Shown here: positions 55,501 to 64,000 of the stretch, one piece after another | Layout: the number at the start of each line of letters is the position of its first letter | Position numbering within the stretch: the stretch's first letter is position 1 | Notes under the pieces: generated by a model | The model's input: only the letters and a program-made list of their open reading frames with translations | Databases searched by the model: none | What the model was told of the DNA's origin: nothing | Assembly (NCBI GenBank): GCA_029237695.1 | Contig: CM055279.1 | Span: 18,749,686 to 18,813,685 of the forward strand | Length of the DNA stretch: 64,000 nucleotides | Direction of reading: 5' to 3' | Source: Conchocele bisecta | Taxonomy: Eukaryota > Mollusca > Bivalvia > Lucinida > Thyasiridae | Position numbers and translations under genes: made by a program

Positions 55501-56260
55501 GATTTTAAAAAACTCTTCAACCTTTTTCAGATCTGAAAAAGGAATTGGTGAAACCACATTACTACCAAAATATTGCTTACTACGTTCTTTCGCCTTTTCT
55601 GTACATCTGTCGGGTCTTTTATCTGTCATATGCATAGCTAGACACCTGAACAGACAAAGGTCGTCATTATACTTATCTAAAGAATACATACCTTTTTTAT
55701 TCTTCAGCCATTCTGGAAGTTCTCCTCCTGCTGCTTCTTTGGATTGTAGTCCCAAATCTTTTCCCCTACTACCCTGTATTAGCTTTACGAAAACCTCTAC
55801 CCATCTTACAAACTTCCACTTTGTATTCGGTCTGTCTATTTTTATCGGACATTATTCGTGTTTGCTCCTTATCTGACAGCCATTTTTTAACGGTTTTCAT
55901 TGATGATAGTGGTTCGCTACCACCGAGATTTTTGTGCATTATTATAGTTACAGGTTTTCCATTTTGAATTTCCTCCATATGTTCTAGCTTGTAAGAATAT
56001 GAATATCTCAAATAAAAATTGGTTGTTAGATACGGAGCGAGTTTCTCGGACATGCGTTCAGACTCGTTAATGTTAATGTTTTTACGAAAGGATAATGTAA
56101 CTACCCGTCTTCCATTGTCTACCTTTTACAATGTTTCATCGTGAGCCCCCAATATTTCATCACCTTTTTCCACTATCGCGCGAACGAGAGATTTGTTCTT
56201 ATTATTTTGTATTGGGCCACCTGTGTGTCTAATTTGGGACAAATTATTGGTGCTTGAAGG
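52549..56260 (-). pseudogene. Protein-primed DNA polymerase B (pPolB), several breaks
   Basis: Replicates the element using a protein primer. Read from about 56260 down: an N-terminal region (SEKLAPYLTTNFYLRYSYSY, 56053-55769); a section with NDDLCLFRCLAMHM (55755-55087), loosely like an OTU/cysteine-protease start; a C2H2-type finger (YACDNCKQKFTKASNMKRH); and an endonuclease-like QYHGCYWHGCEIH. The exonuclease domain follows with YNFEAY where DFE is expected. After 54404 comes WYSKLSGKM, then the polymerase core 54150-52549: motif A LGYDANALYLS, motif B LGNSCCGKM (usual NSxYG) and motif C QMDTDSMY. Frame changes or stops occur near 56100, 55760, 55120, 54400, 54320 and 54150; the last 533 codons are continuous. 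Total about 1,230 codons, near the normal size. Confidence 0.88.
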
Positions 56261-56265
56261 TTTTA

Positions 56266-56481
56266 TTACATTCTGTTACTAACTTCATCAGCTAGTGAGA
56301 GGTTTGTAAATGCCCCTCTTTTATAGGCGCGGGTAAACCGCTTCATAAACGCCTCATTCTTTGTGGCATTTATCAGCTTTGTCAACCCCCTAACTCTCAA
56401 CCGTGTACTATAAGTAATCCCTAGAGATTCGGCTTCTCTTCTCAAACTTTCTATTTCTGCTCTAGTTTCTGGCGTTATCAT
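56266..56481 (-). CDS. Small charged helical protein or N-terminal piece of the polymerase gene
   Basis: 71 codons from ATG 56481: MITPETRAEIESLRREAESL, then STRLRVRGLTKLINAT and RFTRAYKRGAFTNLSLADEV. Strongly charged and helical, no membrane segment. It lies directly upstream of the decayed polymerase reading and could be its original N-terminus cut off by the TAA/TAG-type decay at 56266, or a separate small gene. It is divergent from the zinc-finger gene across an inverted-repeat spacer. Confidence 0.5.
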   Translation of the reverse strand: MITPETRAEIESLRREAESLGITYSTRLRVRGLTKLINATKNEAFMKRFTRAYKRGAFTNLSLADEVSNRM

Positions 56482-56504
56482 ATTTTCTGTATTATTCTTT
56501 TGTA

Positions 56505-56622
56505 TATATACTTTTGTATAAACCTATAAAAATTTATCTGTTCAATTGGACGTCAAAAATTTACATAATGTTTTTTTCACGTCCAATTGAACAGATAAAT
56601 TTCATAGGTTATATACATATAT
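56505..56622. promoter_or_regulatory. Near-palindromic divergent promoter region
   Basis: AACCTATAAAAATTTATCTG with TTCAATTGGACGT (56521-56553) is mirrored by ACGTCCAATTGAACAGATAA with ATTTCATAGGTT (56579-56610), one small mismatch, spacer about 25 bp. Similarity extends outward (TGTATA/TATACA). Both ends run into start codons (56481 minus, 56624 plus) and carry TATATA words (GTTATATACATATATAATGG). It looks like a symmetric bidirectional promoter or operator; function inferred. Confidence 0.6.
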
Positions 56623-56623
56623 A

Positions 56624-56920
56624 ATGGAGTGTGAGACTTGTTGTAAGACGTTTACGTGTAAAGACTATCTACGAAGGCATCTAGCGAGACGTAGAAAGTT
56701 TCCTTGTGTCCCCCAACAATTTCAATGCCCTAGATGCCCTTGTAAATTCGTTAGTGCCCAAACTCTTTGTAGACATAAGGAACTACGCTGTCAGGTGGCT
56801 AAAGGTGAACGTGGTAGACTAGAGCTAGTAGAATTAGTTGTCGATCTGCGAAATAAATTAGCTATATCGGAGGAGAAAAATGAGGTGTTGGAATATAAAC
56901 TATTGTACTTGCATGAATGA
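56624..56920 (+). CDS. Two-finger C2H2-like zinc-finger protein with C-terminal coiled coil
   Basis: Intact 98 codons. The first finger is C-x2-C-x12-H type (CETCCKTFTCKDYLRRHLARR), the second CPRCPCKFVSAQTLCRHKELRC. The C-terminal third (LVELVVDLRNKLAISEEKNE, VLEYKLLYLH) is a leucine-rich heptad region suited to dimerisation. It likely binds DNA or RNA. The symmetric promoter next to it would suit a dimeric regulator acting on its own gene and the divergent one, which is inference. Small zinc-finger genes near one end occur in some invertebrate Polintons (from memory). Confidence 0.7.
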   Translation: MECETCCKTFTCKDYLRRHLARRRKFPCVPQQFQCPRCPCKFVSAQTLCRHKELRCQVAKGERGRLELVELVVDLRNKLAISEEKNEVLEYKLLYLHE

Positions 56921-57369
56921 TTTCGACTTTTTTCAAAAGTCAATTACCAATATAATTGGGACTCCCTCTTTTTCAAAATTATTTTCTCCAAAAATTCATA
57001 AATTTGCTGTCGGGAGACCCAATTTTCCTCGTTAACCAATTTTTTTGATTTTCGGGGGTGGTGGGGTATTATAGAGGGTTATAAATGAAATCACGGTAGG
57101 TGGTATCATTTTGACTCCCTTACTACTACTACAGATGTTGTTCTATGGAAAACGTTTTAATTCGTATTGACAATACTCTCTGCACTGTTTGTCGCAAATA
57201 TAAAACTCACGGGGAAATGAACATGCGCAATATAAGATATCAACTTACTTAGGTTTAAACGTGTTTACTGATGGGAGGCCGGTTAGTGCCGACGGCCGGT
57301 CAGACCCGACCATGCGCTAACATTTTTGCAGACATTTGTTACCGCAATATCAGCTGGTTACAACGCCTT
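56921..57369. other. Right flank of the Polinton-like element
   Basis: No gene recognised. GACTCCCTCTTTTTC and GACTCCCTTACTACTAC occur at 56960 and 57113, and GGCCGGTTAGTGCCGACGGCCGG near 57279 is a small inverted repeat. I could not match any part to the left flank (40.7-41.2 kb) as a terminal inverted repeat. Confidence 0.4.
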
Positions 57370-57590
57370 GTGTTTGTTTTGGGAGTGTTACGGTAGCATT
57401 TTGTCTTTTAGAGAGTCAACTCGCCTTGCAGAGAGCGAGTATCGTAGCCTATTGTTCTGAAACATGCAACTGAACTTCGAAGTCAGAGTGCAAATCTCAG
57501 CGGAAATTACGTCAGCTAAGTTAATGAAGTCATATATTGTGACGTCACCAGACTCCCGAAGACAGGTTTTCTCGCGACGCGGCTCATATG
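57370..57590 (-). repeat. ATGAGCCGCGTCGCGAG repeat, compact inverted copy
   Basis: On the minus strand the 34-bp end is followed by GACGTCAC, TTAGCTGACGTAATTTCCGC, GAGTTGACTCTCTAAAAGAC and CTACCGTAACACTCCCAAAA within 220 bp. In the 34.7-36.1 kb region the same landmarks are spread over 1.3 kb. Confidence 0.8.
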
Positions 57591-57815
57591 TATAGTGACG
57601 TCAGTGTGAATAACAAAATGTAACAAATATTCAAACTATTTGGGACCTGACAGCGTGTATGCAAACTTACCGTGGAGATACGTGTATACGGAAGGTTTCT
57701 GATAGTCTGCTTCACAATGTGTTATAACACCTTTCTTGTAAGAAATTCGATAAAAGTCAAATTTCCTACACAAAATAGCATATAATTCCTACTCCTAAAT
57801 AAAGTCGTAAATGTC

Positions 57816-58010
57816 ACAAGACTTAGCGTCTAAATTGTCTCGGGGGAGGACCCCCAAACACCCCGTTGTGGAAAGGGGTTACAACACCCCCCCCCCGGAC
57901 CCACCCTCATCGCCACTTCGTAGCTCGTATTCGCCTCTCCGCGGCTCATTACGCACCCAACTATTTTGAAGGCTCTGCTACGGGCTAGACATAGCACTAT
58001 GGCTTTCACT
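57816..58010. repeat. GGGGGAGGACCCCC element fragment
   Basis: CTCGGGGGAGGACCCCCAAA, a C-run and CGTAGCTCGTATTCGCCTCT resemble the interior of the CAGGCGCGGATA element at 28172-28475. Terminal repeats were not found. Confidence 0.45.
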
Positions 58011-58239
58011 ACCGTTACAGCCATAGACCTCACAGATACCTACTGTAGCGACTTGATTTCAAGATTTGAAATCTGTCGATTATTGTCTAAATACGCGTCT
58101 AATGGTGCTAAACCAGCAGTGCAAAGCCAGAAATTATATTAAATAGCCTATATGAGTTACAATGGGTGACTTGCCTATCAAAATAAAGTGTTTACCGCTC
58201 CTTTTGTCCGACTACATAAAATGTACAAAGTTTACACGC

Positions 58240-61070
58240 TACTGTCGCCATTTTGCCGAAGAATTTCCGGCAGAATAAATTAACTTCGTAATTCTGTTTT
58301 TAGTCCGGAGGCCAAAGGCCGATTTTGGGGCTTAACTTCGTTTTGAATAACTTAAGTTTTTTACTACTGATTTTGCCTATGTAGACTTTCTAGAATCCAA
58401 CTGATGCAAATCTGTTACCCTTGAGCATTTGGAGAAATCTGCATAAATTCAAGATGGCTGCCACCAAGATATATTGTGCAATATAATTGCATCCCCAGGA
58501 GGAAATTAAACCATCTAAGAGAGTATAATGAATGTATTAACGTGTTGACACAAACGGGCAACTTTAAAATTCAATTCCTTAACAGCATATAGAAAAAATC
58601 CAAGATGGCCGCCAAATGTTACTATTTTACATACTTTCACTAATTCGTCATATCAAAGAATATACGTTTTTTAATTATGTGTTTAAAACAATGCATGTGT
58701 GTTTTTTGTAACTTTGATGTGAAATTATATACTAATCTATATAACACAAGTCCAAGATGGCAGCCATATATGAATATATTACAATGTACTTGCAAACGTA
58801 TCTTGAAATAAGAAACACTATATACTTGCAATCATATCAGAGCGAATTTGCATACCAATATTGTATTTAGGTATATAAATGGATGATACGTCTATATATT
58901 TCTGTCACAATCGGTGACTACGTACAATAACATAATTCAGCCATCCAGTAGCTTATTCAGGTTTCTGGCTACCATTACGTGCTTTCAATCTGCTTAGTAC
59001 AACCACATAGCTGATAGTATTGGCCACATGTTTTCTTTCTGTGAAAGTAGTCAGTGTCCACAATGCGGCTGTATGGACATGATGGTTGATGTACACCACT
59101 TTAATATCACTTATTACTTTGTAAGCTGCAAGTAATTGATGTCTTTTCAGACCACTATCGCCGATGTAGAGCAACATATTTATATGATGAGGTAAATTAT
59201 GTACACATGTACATCAATTTTCTCTGTGTATTGTTTCAAAGATAAGCAATACAAATACTTTATTTTTGTCGAATTATTGTGTAGTTATATGCCATTTAAT
59301 GAGTTTTACTTATGTAAGCATATGACAGAATTCAGCACCTGTGAATGCATATGATATGTAAAAACCAAGACATGACGCCGTCAGTATACATAAAATGAAT
59401 TAATGTGGATCAAAGAAAACAACCGTAATCACAAATATAATAATTTCGAGAAGAACATGGAGATGCTATATATTAAATACCACAGGTAGGACACAGCTAA
59501 TACAAATGTAATTGATATTATATGACAGCCAATCTAGTTGTGCCACTACTAAATACTCACGGTAACAAGAACGATTATAGTACATGCAGACAGCAATACA
59601 CATGGTACAAAACCATATATAGAACGTGACAAACTTCAACGTACCATAATATGGATATGAGGCATACAATATTCACGCAATTTGATAGACTAATATGAAA
59701 ATGATGTTTGTGTCATCATAATTGTATCATTGTTTTCTTATAGTTATATTTACAATATTAGCTTTCAATTACGGAAACCGATACATTTTGTGTAATTAAT
59801 GTCGTTTTGTGTACAGTATACATGCATTAAACATTTTTGATTCATCATTGCCTTGTATAATACTGTCCTTTTCACTTATGATGGAGAGGTTTGCGGGAGA
59901 AATTATATGGTGTCTAATCAGGTTCAACCACCCAACTGGACTGTTTTGACAATACCAAAGCGGCATCCTTGTTGTCATGTCTTCGTGTACTGCACTTCAA
60001 TATGATTGTTTTTTTTTAATGTTGGGACTGTTGGGTAATAGTTGTTGGCCCTGTATACTGCATCTCTAGAGACTCCATTAGCCATATATTTATTTCCTTT
60101 GAAATGTTGTAATATTTAATCATTACACGATATGATTGCCATTGCGAGGTAATTTATCTTTATATATACGTCTGCCATGTATATACGTATCTAAGAGATA
60201 TATTTACTTATAATCCTAGTAATTATATGCAATTTGTTCAATATAATTCAACATTATTTTTATATTTGGAGGCCATCTATGATTCTGCTATTGGTTGTTA
60301 TCTAATTGTATTCCTAAGTTAGTAAAAATCGTTCATAGTATACATAACTTCAGTACTTTTATTCCAATTTACTACGATATGACATGGATGTGCAATTATA
60401 TACTTAATTATTGTTCTCTGTGATGATCGTAATGGGATAATTTCTGTATATATGGCGGCCATCTTGGACTTTCGCTCTTCACAAATGTGTCTAGTTACTA
60501 TCAAATTTACTGTAAGCGTTTATCATGTCAATATATCCAAGATTAGTATACATGTTGTTTTCATATGGAGTGTACGTGGGAGCAATCATATGCAAAATAT
60601 CATGTTACATTTGGCGGCCATGTTGGATTTTTACCAATTAGCAGTGAATTGAAATTTAATGTTGATCACTTATCTCGATAAGTCAAGTAAATCCACTTTA
60701 TGCTGTTAATGTATGCTAATACCTCATGTGGAAACAACTATATATGACACACTATGACTGTTTGGCAGCCATTTTGGATTTATGCAAATTTCTCAAAATG
60801 ATCAAAGATGACATAGTGTCATCAGTCGGATTCTTGATGTTGATGATCTGCGCAATCAAAATCGCCAATAAAAAAAATAATTTTATTCCAAATAAAGTTA
60901 AGCTCCTGTATGGCACGTGCCATACACTTGGCTGCCAGACTATCTGACATCTGAGCGGGAAACCCCCACATACGTCAATCGATTTCATTGTTCGGTTACT
61001 TTGCAGATTTCCGATATTGTACCTCGGAAAAAAATGGCGACGGTGATAAACTGAACGTGTTATGCACGCT
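58240..61070. mobile_element. Non-coding element with ~650-800-bp inverted arms
   Basis: The left arm (58240-58900) and right arm (60300-61070) are reverse complements at about 70-75%. Paired words include CTGTCGCCATTTTGCCGA / ATGGCGACGG, GGAGAAATCTGCATAAATTC, TCCAAGATGGCCGCCAAATG and TTCAATTCCTTAACAGCA. In each arm AAGATGG(C/T)NGCC words recur about every 151-160 bp (58451, 58602, 58753; inverse near 60452, 60612, 60764). No transposase was recognised in the ~1.4 kb middle. The right arm plus some flank matches 5373-6150. Confidence 0.8.
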
Positions 61071-61322
61071 GTTTTACAAAGAAATGTTCAGAAATAACTA
61101 GTAAGGAAAGTAGTTGCATATAAATTATGAATGAAATTTGGTGTATTAATATTACTTAAACGTATTGTCAGATGATTTCGGTATCGTACAGTTCATGAAG
61201 TGTCAAAAGTATGCGCGTATTCGTATCGAGTATTCGAGTTTAGATTTCGTTATGTGACCCAATGGGATGGAAGCCAGTCTCTATAGCAAAGAAAATAATA
61301 AATGAAAAAATTCAGATAATGA

Positions 61323-62454
61323 AAAATAGAAGTTAAACATGATATAGAGACATGGCATGTTAGTCTAGCTACGGGCCTGGACTAAATATTATTACGAAAT
61401 CATTGCAATTTATGTATTTTAAATGTTATATGAGATTCATTCCGTAATGTTTTGTTGGTAGTGACGTGAACAGTGGTGTAAAAACGGTATGAATCATATA
61501 TGACCTCCCCACTTTACCGCCCACATATCGCCAAACAGGTGTCCGATAGCATCTCGATTTATCAGCAGAATAGTATGGCCACTAAAGTGCGACACGGAGC
61601 TCGAAAATACGAATTCATAACATCCCCGGACGGGAAAATACCTATATTTTACATTTGGGATCATTTTTATGCTTAGACGTACGTTCATCTCATTAAATCT
61701 TGAAATATAATCGTTGACTTAAACTTTACACAGCATTGGCCCCGATTGTTATTGTTCCGTCTGCGCATGCGCGGACTGAAACCTTTACTGGGCTGAAGAA
61801 TTTTCTGTTATACCGGCAGTCACCGGACCTGTCGGACCTGGACCGACGCCCCTGAAAAAGCGGAAAACATGCAGCTACTTATTCTAGTACATGTATTAAA
61901 ATAACAGTTTACCTCGTACACGAAGGGTTGTTTTAGTTATATTATCCTAGTCTTGTACATTATACTGTTAACCTACATATGACACACGCATGGACAGTTG
62001 GTTCTTATTGCTCCATTTAGTTCCGGTTATGTTATTTAAAATGTATACATTATGTAAGTACACACCACCACATACGACGTAAAATACACAATGGAATCGT
62101 TATCAAGTAGTACTAGTATTACAAGTTAAACACAGCGATCACATGGTCATGTGTACACATCCTGTTCACCTCGGGCCATTAACTTTAGCAGCCACCGTCT
62201 ATTCGATACGATTCGGCTCATATTTAAGGGTGGGAATTGGCTCGAACACGTTCCATACCCGGCCTAAGTCACCGTCTAGATAGGGAATCTATTTATACAC
62301 ATGTGGAAATCATGTAATAGGTTTTCCCAATGTGTAAAAATAGTATTGTTATCAGTCGAGTGTGTTAACGTTTATGTTACGTGGAAGGAGGATGGAAATT
62401 CTGCGGTCTTATCGATTAGACACAAACTCTTTTTTTTAGGAATTACATCTGAAT
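61323..62454. other. Gene-free stretch
   Basis: No gene is supported. A minus-strand 64-codon frame at 61494-61688 has protein-like words but no neighbours, domain or start context. Confidence 0.45.
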
Positions 62455-62700
62455 GACATTGTATAATTGTGTAACTATTTCACCCGTTTTAAAAATATGA
62501 GTACCCGCTATACAGCTATAATAATTGTGTAATCTTTAAGTTACTGATAGAGCCGCGCGTTTGTATCGGGACATTTTGATACGCAAATGAGGCAGGACAG
62601 TTGTATCTTGTTTATATCAATTAAATCGTCACCTGAATAAATATTTGTGTCGAGAAGTATGATCCGTCGTTGCACATCAAAAACAGAGACAGCGGTATGA
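62455..62700. repeat. Diverged copy of the TTAAAGGTACATG MITE family (copy D)
   Basis: CCCGCTATACAGCTATAATAA, TACGCAAATGAGGCA, ATATCAATTAAATCGTC-like and TTGCACATCAAAAAC align in order with copy A (7578-7752). Terminal arms not recognised. Confidence 0.6.
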
Positions 62701-62878
62701 TGTACACGGCCGCTGGACATCATGCACGTCACCAGCATTTGAAGGGGTTCGACTTTCAGAATAGTTATCTTTTACCGGTATTTTCTCTTTCGTAACCAAT
62801 ACCGGTACGATGGTTCCTCATTCTTTCTATTCCGAGATAAGCCTCGTTTTCTTTCGTTGTTATCGAGAAACCGATGGG

Positions 62879-63123
62879 TACGGAAGCCCATTAGGGCCAC
62901 TTCACTTTTTTATCTTTCCTTGAATTTTCGAGATATTTTCTTAAATTTTCAAGATGTTTTCTTTTCTTAAATTTTCAAGATCTTTTCTTGAAAATTCAAG
63001 AAAAGATCTTGAAAATTCAAGAAAGGATCTTGAAAATTCAAGAAAAGAACTTGAAAATTCAAGAAAACATCTTGAATAAATGGAAATTAAAAAAAATTGA
63101 AGTGGCCCTAATGGGCTTCCGTA
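62879..63123. mobile_element. Foldback element with orientation-switching 21-bp minisatellite, family 2
   Basis: TACGGAAGCCCATTAGGGCC and ACTTCA at the left are mirrored exactly by TGAAGT and GGCCCTAATGGGCTTCCGTA at the right (total 245 bp). The right half consists of 21-bp units TCAAGAAAAGATCTTGAAAAT; the left half holds the reverse-complement units, more decayed. The turn is near 62993. The terminus TACGGAAGCCC resembles TACGGAGCCCC of family 1 and the unit length is the same. Confidence 0.9.
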
Positions 63124-63804
63124 GATGGGTCCATGCACTAGCAACAAATGCTTTCTTGACATTCCTAGATCTATATCAGGTCACGATGAAGTATACATTA
63201 ACCCAGAAAACATAATACAATGTCACCTTGGCCGTAGAAAGAAAAAAAACTGGATTCATGACTTTATTTATTGTGTCAACTTTTAACGTTTTATAATCTT
63301 TCAAAACAAAAACATGACAACTCGGCCTATCAACAGCTAAGGTCAGTCAATGCCCTGCCAACGGGTTGAACTATAATCTTGTCTATATTGAGAGGGAAAT
63401 TCCCAAAATTGCAATTTCTCGCTACAAAATTAATTTATTAAACATTCAATATATGAACTACATGTATAACTATTACATATAGATACATGTCATGTTAGTC
63501 TACCCGACAGCCTGTCCTAACCTTGCCAATATTTGTAAATTCTTTATTTCAAAATATTTGAATATTAAGGTTAAAATCAAGCAGCTTTCTTTTATGAGCC
63601 TGAGCCCTCAGCTGTGCCACAATTAAACTGCTTCATAGAGAGTTTCCATTGCCAATAAATGTTCCATAACGTTGATTGATAATCTGGAATAGATTAGTAT
63701 AAACATATTTTATTCTATAATAATGTAGAGGTCTACATCAACATAATTATATAGGTAGTGTGAAAAGGATTGGAACGAAAGATAAATATCTGTACTAGAT
63801 ATCT
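63124..63804. other. Gene-free stretch
   Basis: Short unrelated open frames only; no repeat recognised. Confidence 0.45.
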
Positions 63805-63806
63805 GG

Positions 63807-64000
63807 GGCCCGTTTCACTAAACTTCTTACGACTAAAATTTTCGTAAGTTCAAATTTAAGATCGTCTGTAAATGTCAATTTATGGATTTACATTTATTGA
63901 GCATAGGCTGCATATGCAGCTCATGCTCAATAAATGTAAATCCAATAATTATTTACAAGAAAACATTGTTAATGTGAAATTTACAGACTATCATAATTTT
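63807..64000 (+). mobile_element. Foldback element with GTTTCACTAA end, copy 2 (cut by window end)
   Basis: GGGGCCCGTTTCACTAAACT, TTTCGTAAGTTCAA, then GATTTACATTTATTGAGCAT is mirrored by ATGCTCAATAAATGTAAATC around a GCTGCATATGCAGC core near 63918. The ATTAACAATGTTTTC-type word of copy 1 (29725) appears here in reverse complement near 63960. The element continues past the window. Confidence 0.75.

Larger units (their letters stand above)
41198..56920. mobile_element. Polinton/Maverick-type element (polintovirus-like), partly decayed
   Basis: A 15.7-kb block combines a Polinton-type integrase, protein-primed family B DNA polymerase, double jelly-roll capsid protein and FtsK/A32-type packaging ATPase with a fibre-like protein and small virion-type proteins. 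Coding density and G+C are higher than in surrounding DNA. Strand blocks are minus (41.2-44.4), plus (44.5-45.7), minus (45.8-47.1), plus (47.1-52.5), minus (52.5-56.5), plus (56.6-56.9). The coordinates given are coding limits: I could not find terminal inverted repeats or a 6-bp target duplication. No adenain-type protease was recognised. Several genes carry stops or frameshifts, so this copy should not be autonomous. Confidence 0.9.

Noticed and set aside
40680..57100. Terminal inverted repeats of the Polinton-like element
   Set aside because: I compared the left (40.7-41.2 kb) and right (56.9-57.3 kb) flanks by eye and found no convincing match; a systematic alignment is needed.
61494..61688. 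64-codon minus-strand frame with GHTILLINRDAIGHLFGD
   Set aside because: Looks protein-like but is short and isolated, and I cannot name a family; not enough to call a gene.

Overview
The window looks like gene-poor, A+T-rich and very repeat-rich nuclear DNA of a marine mollusc, most likely a bivalve. This is inferred from three things: spliceosomal introns in an XK-related gene, dispersed repeats of a style common in molluscs (GGGAGATAACT blocks, CGGACGGACGG tails, dense foldback and MITE-like elements, tRNA-derived SINEs), and a large Polinton/Maverick-type element. No bacterial-type operons, rRNA or CRISPR arrays were seen. Two 500-N assembly gaps lie at 3927-4426 and 24253-24752. Layout: 1-8.9 kb holds repeats and hairpins only. 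8.9-15.5 kb (minus strand) holds a four-exon XK-related membrane-protein gene; exon borders are GT-AG and phases fit, and it carries an unusually long proline/histidine/serine-rich N-terminal region. 16.1-17.5 kb is a degenerate tandem array. 17.7-26.0 kb carries a decayed intronless gene (minus strand, about 18.2-21.5 kb) of a dispersed animal family with a PIN-like acidic core and a C-terminal CXC cysteine domain. It is flanked by inverted sequence arms, and tandem duplications of mollusc-type repeats sit between the gene and the distal arm. 26-37 kb is mostly repeats, including a 195-bp satellite array (31.6-33.3 kb) next to a 75-bp palindrome. 36.7-39.6 kb is bounded by 290-bp inverted arms and contains the broken C-terminal part of a hAT-type transposase. 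41.2-56.9 kb is the Polinton-like element. 57-64 kb is again repeat DNA, dominated by a roughly 2.9-kb element with long inverted arms (58.2-61.1 kb). The Polinton-like element is the main coding feature. It has a left minus-strand block (accessory membrane protein, eight-repeat fibre-like protein, virion-type protein of unknown fold), a plus-strand virion-type gene, a minus-strand block of three small virion-type proteins, then plus-strand major capsid protein, packaging ATPase, several small membrane/accessory proteins and an intact integrase. A badly broken minus-strand protein-primed DNA polymerase B follows, and a small zinc-finger gene sits at the right edge. In function this is a capsid-forming, self-synthesising transposon: polymerase for replication, integrase for insertion, double jelly-roll capsid and FtsK/A32-type ATPase for packaging. 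Integrase and several small genes are open, while capsid, ATPase, fibre and especially polymerase carry frameshifts or stops. The copy therefore looks inactive but not ancient, and some one-base breaks in homopolymer runs could be sequence errors. Terminal inverted repeats, target duplication and an adenain-type protease were not found. The most unusual non-coding signal is a set of three foldback elements (13.1, 30.3 and 62.9 kb). Each has TACGGA/GCCC-type termini and a 21-bp minisatellite that reverses orientation in the middle. The second is a 16-bp A/T-rich motif that abuts start codons on both strands inside the Polinton-like element.
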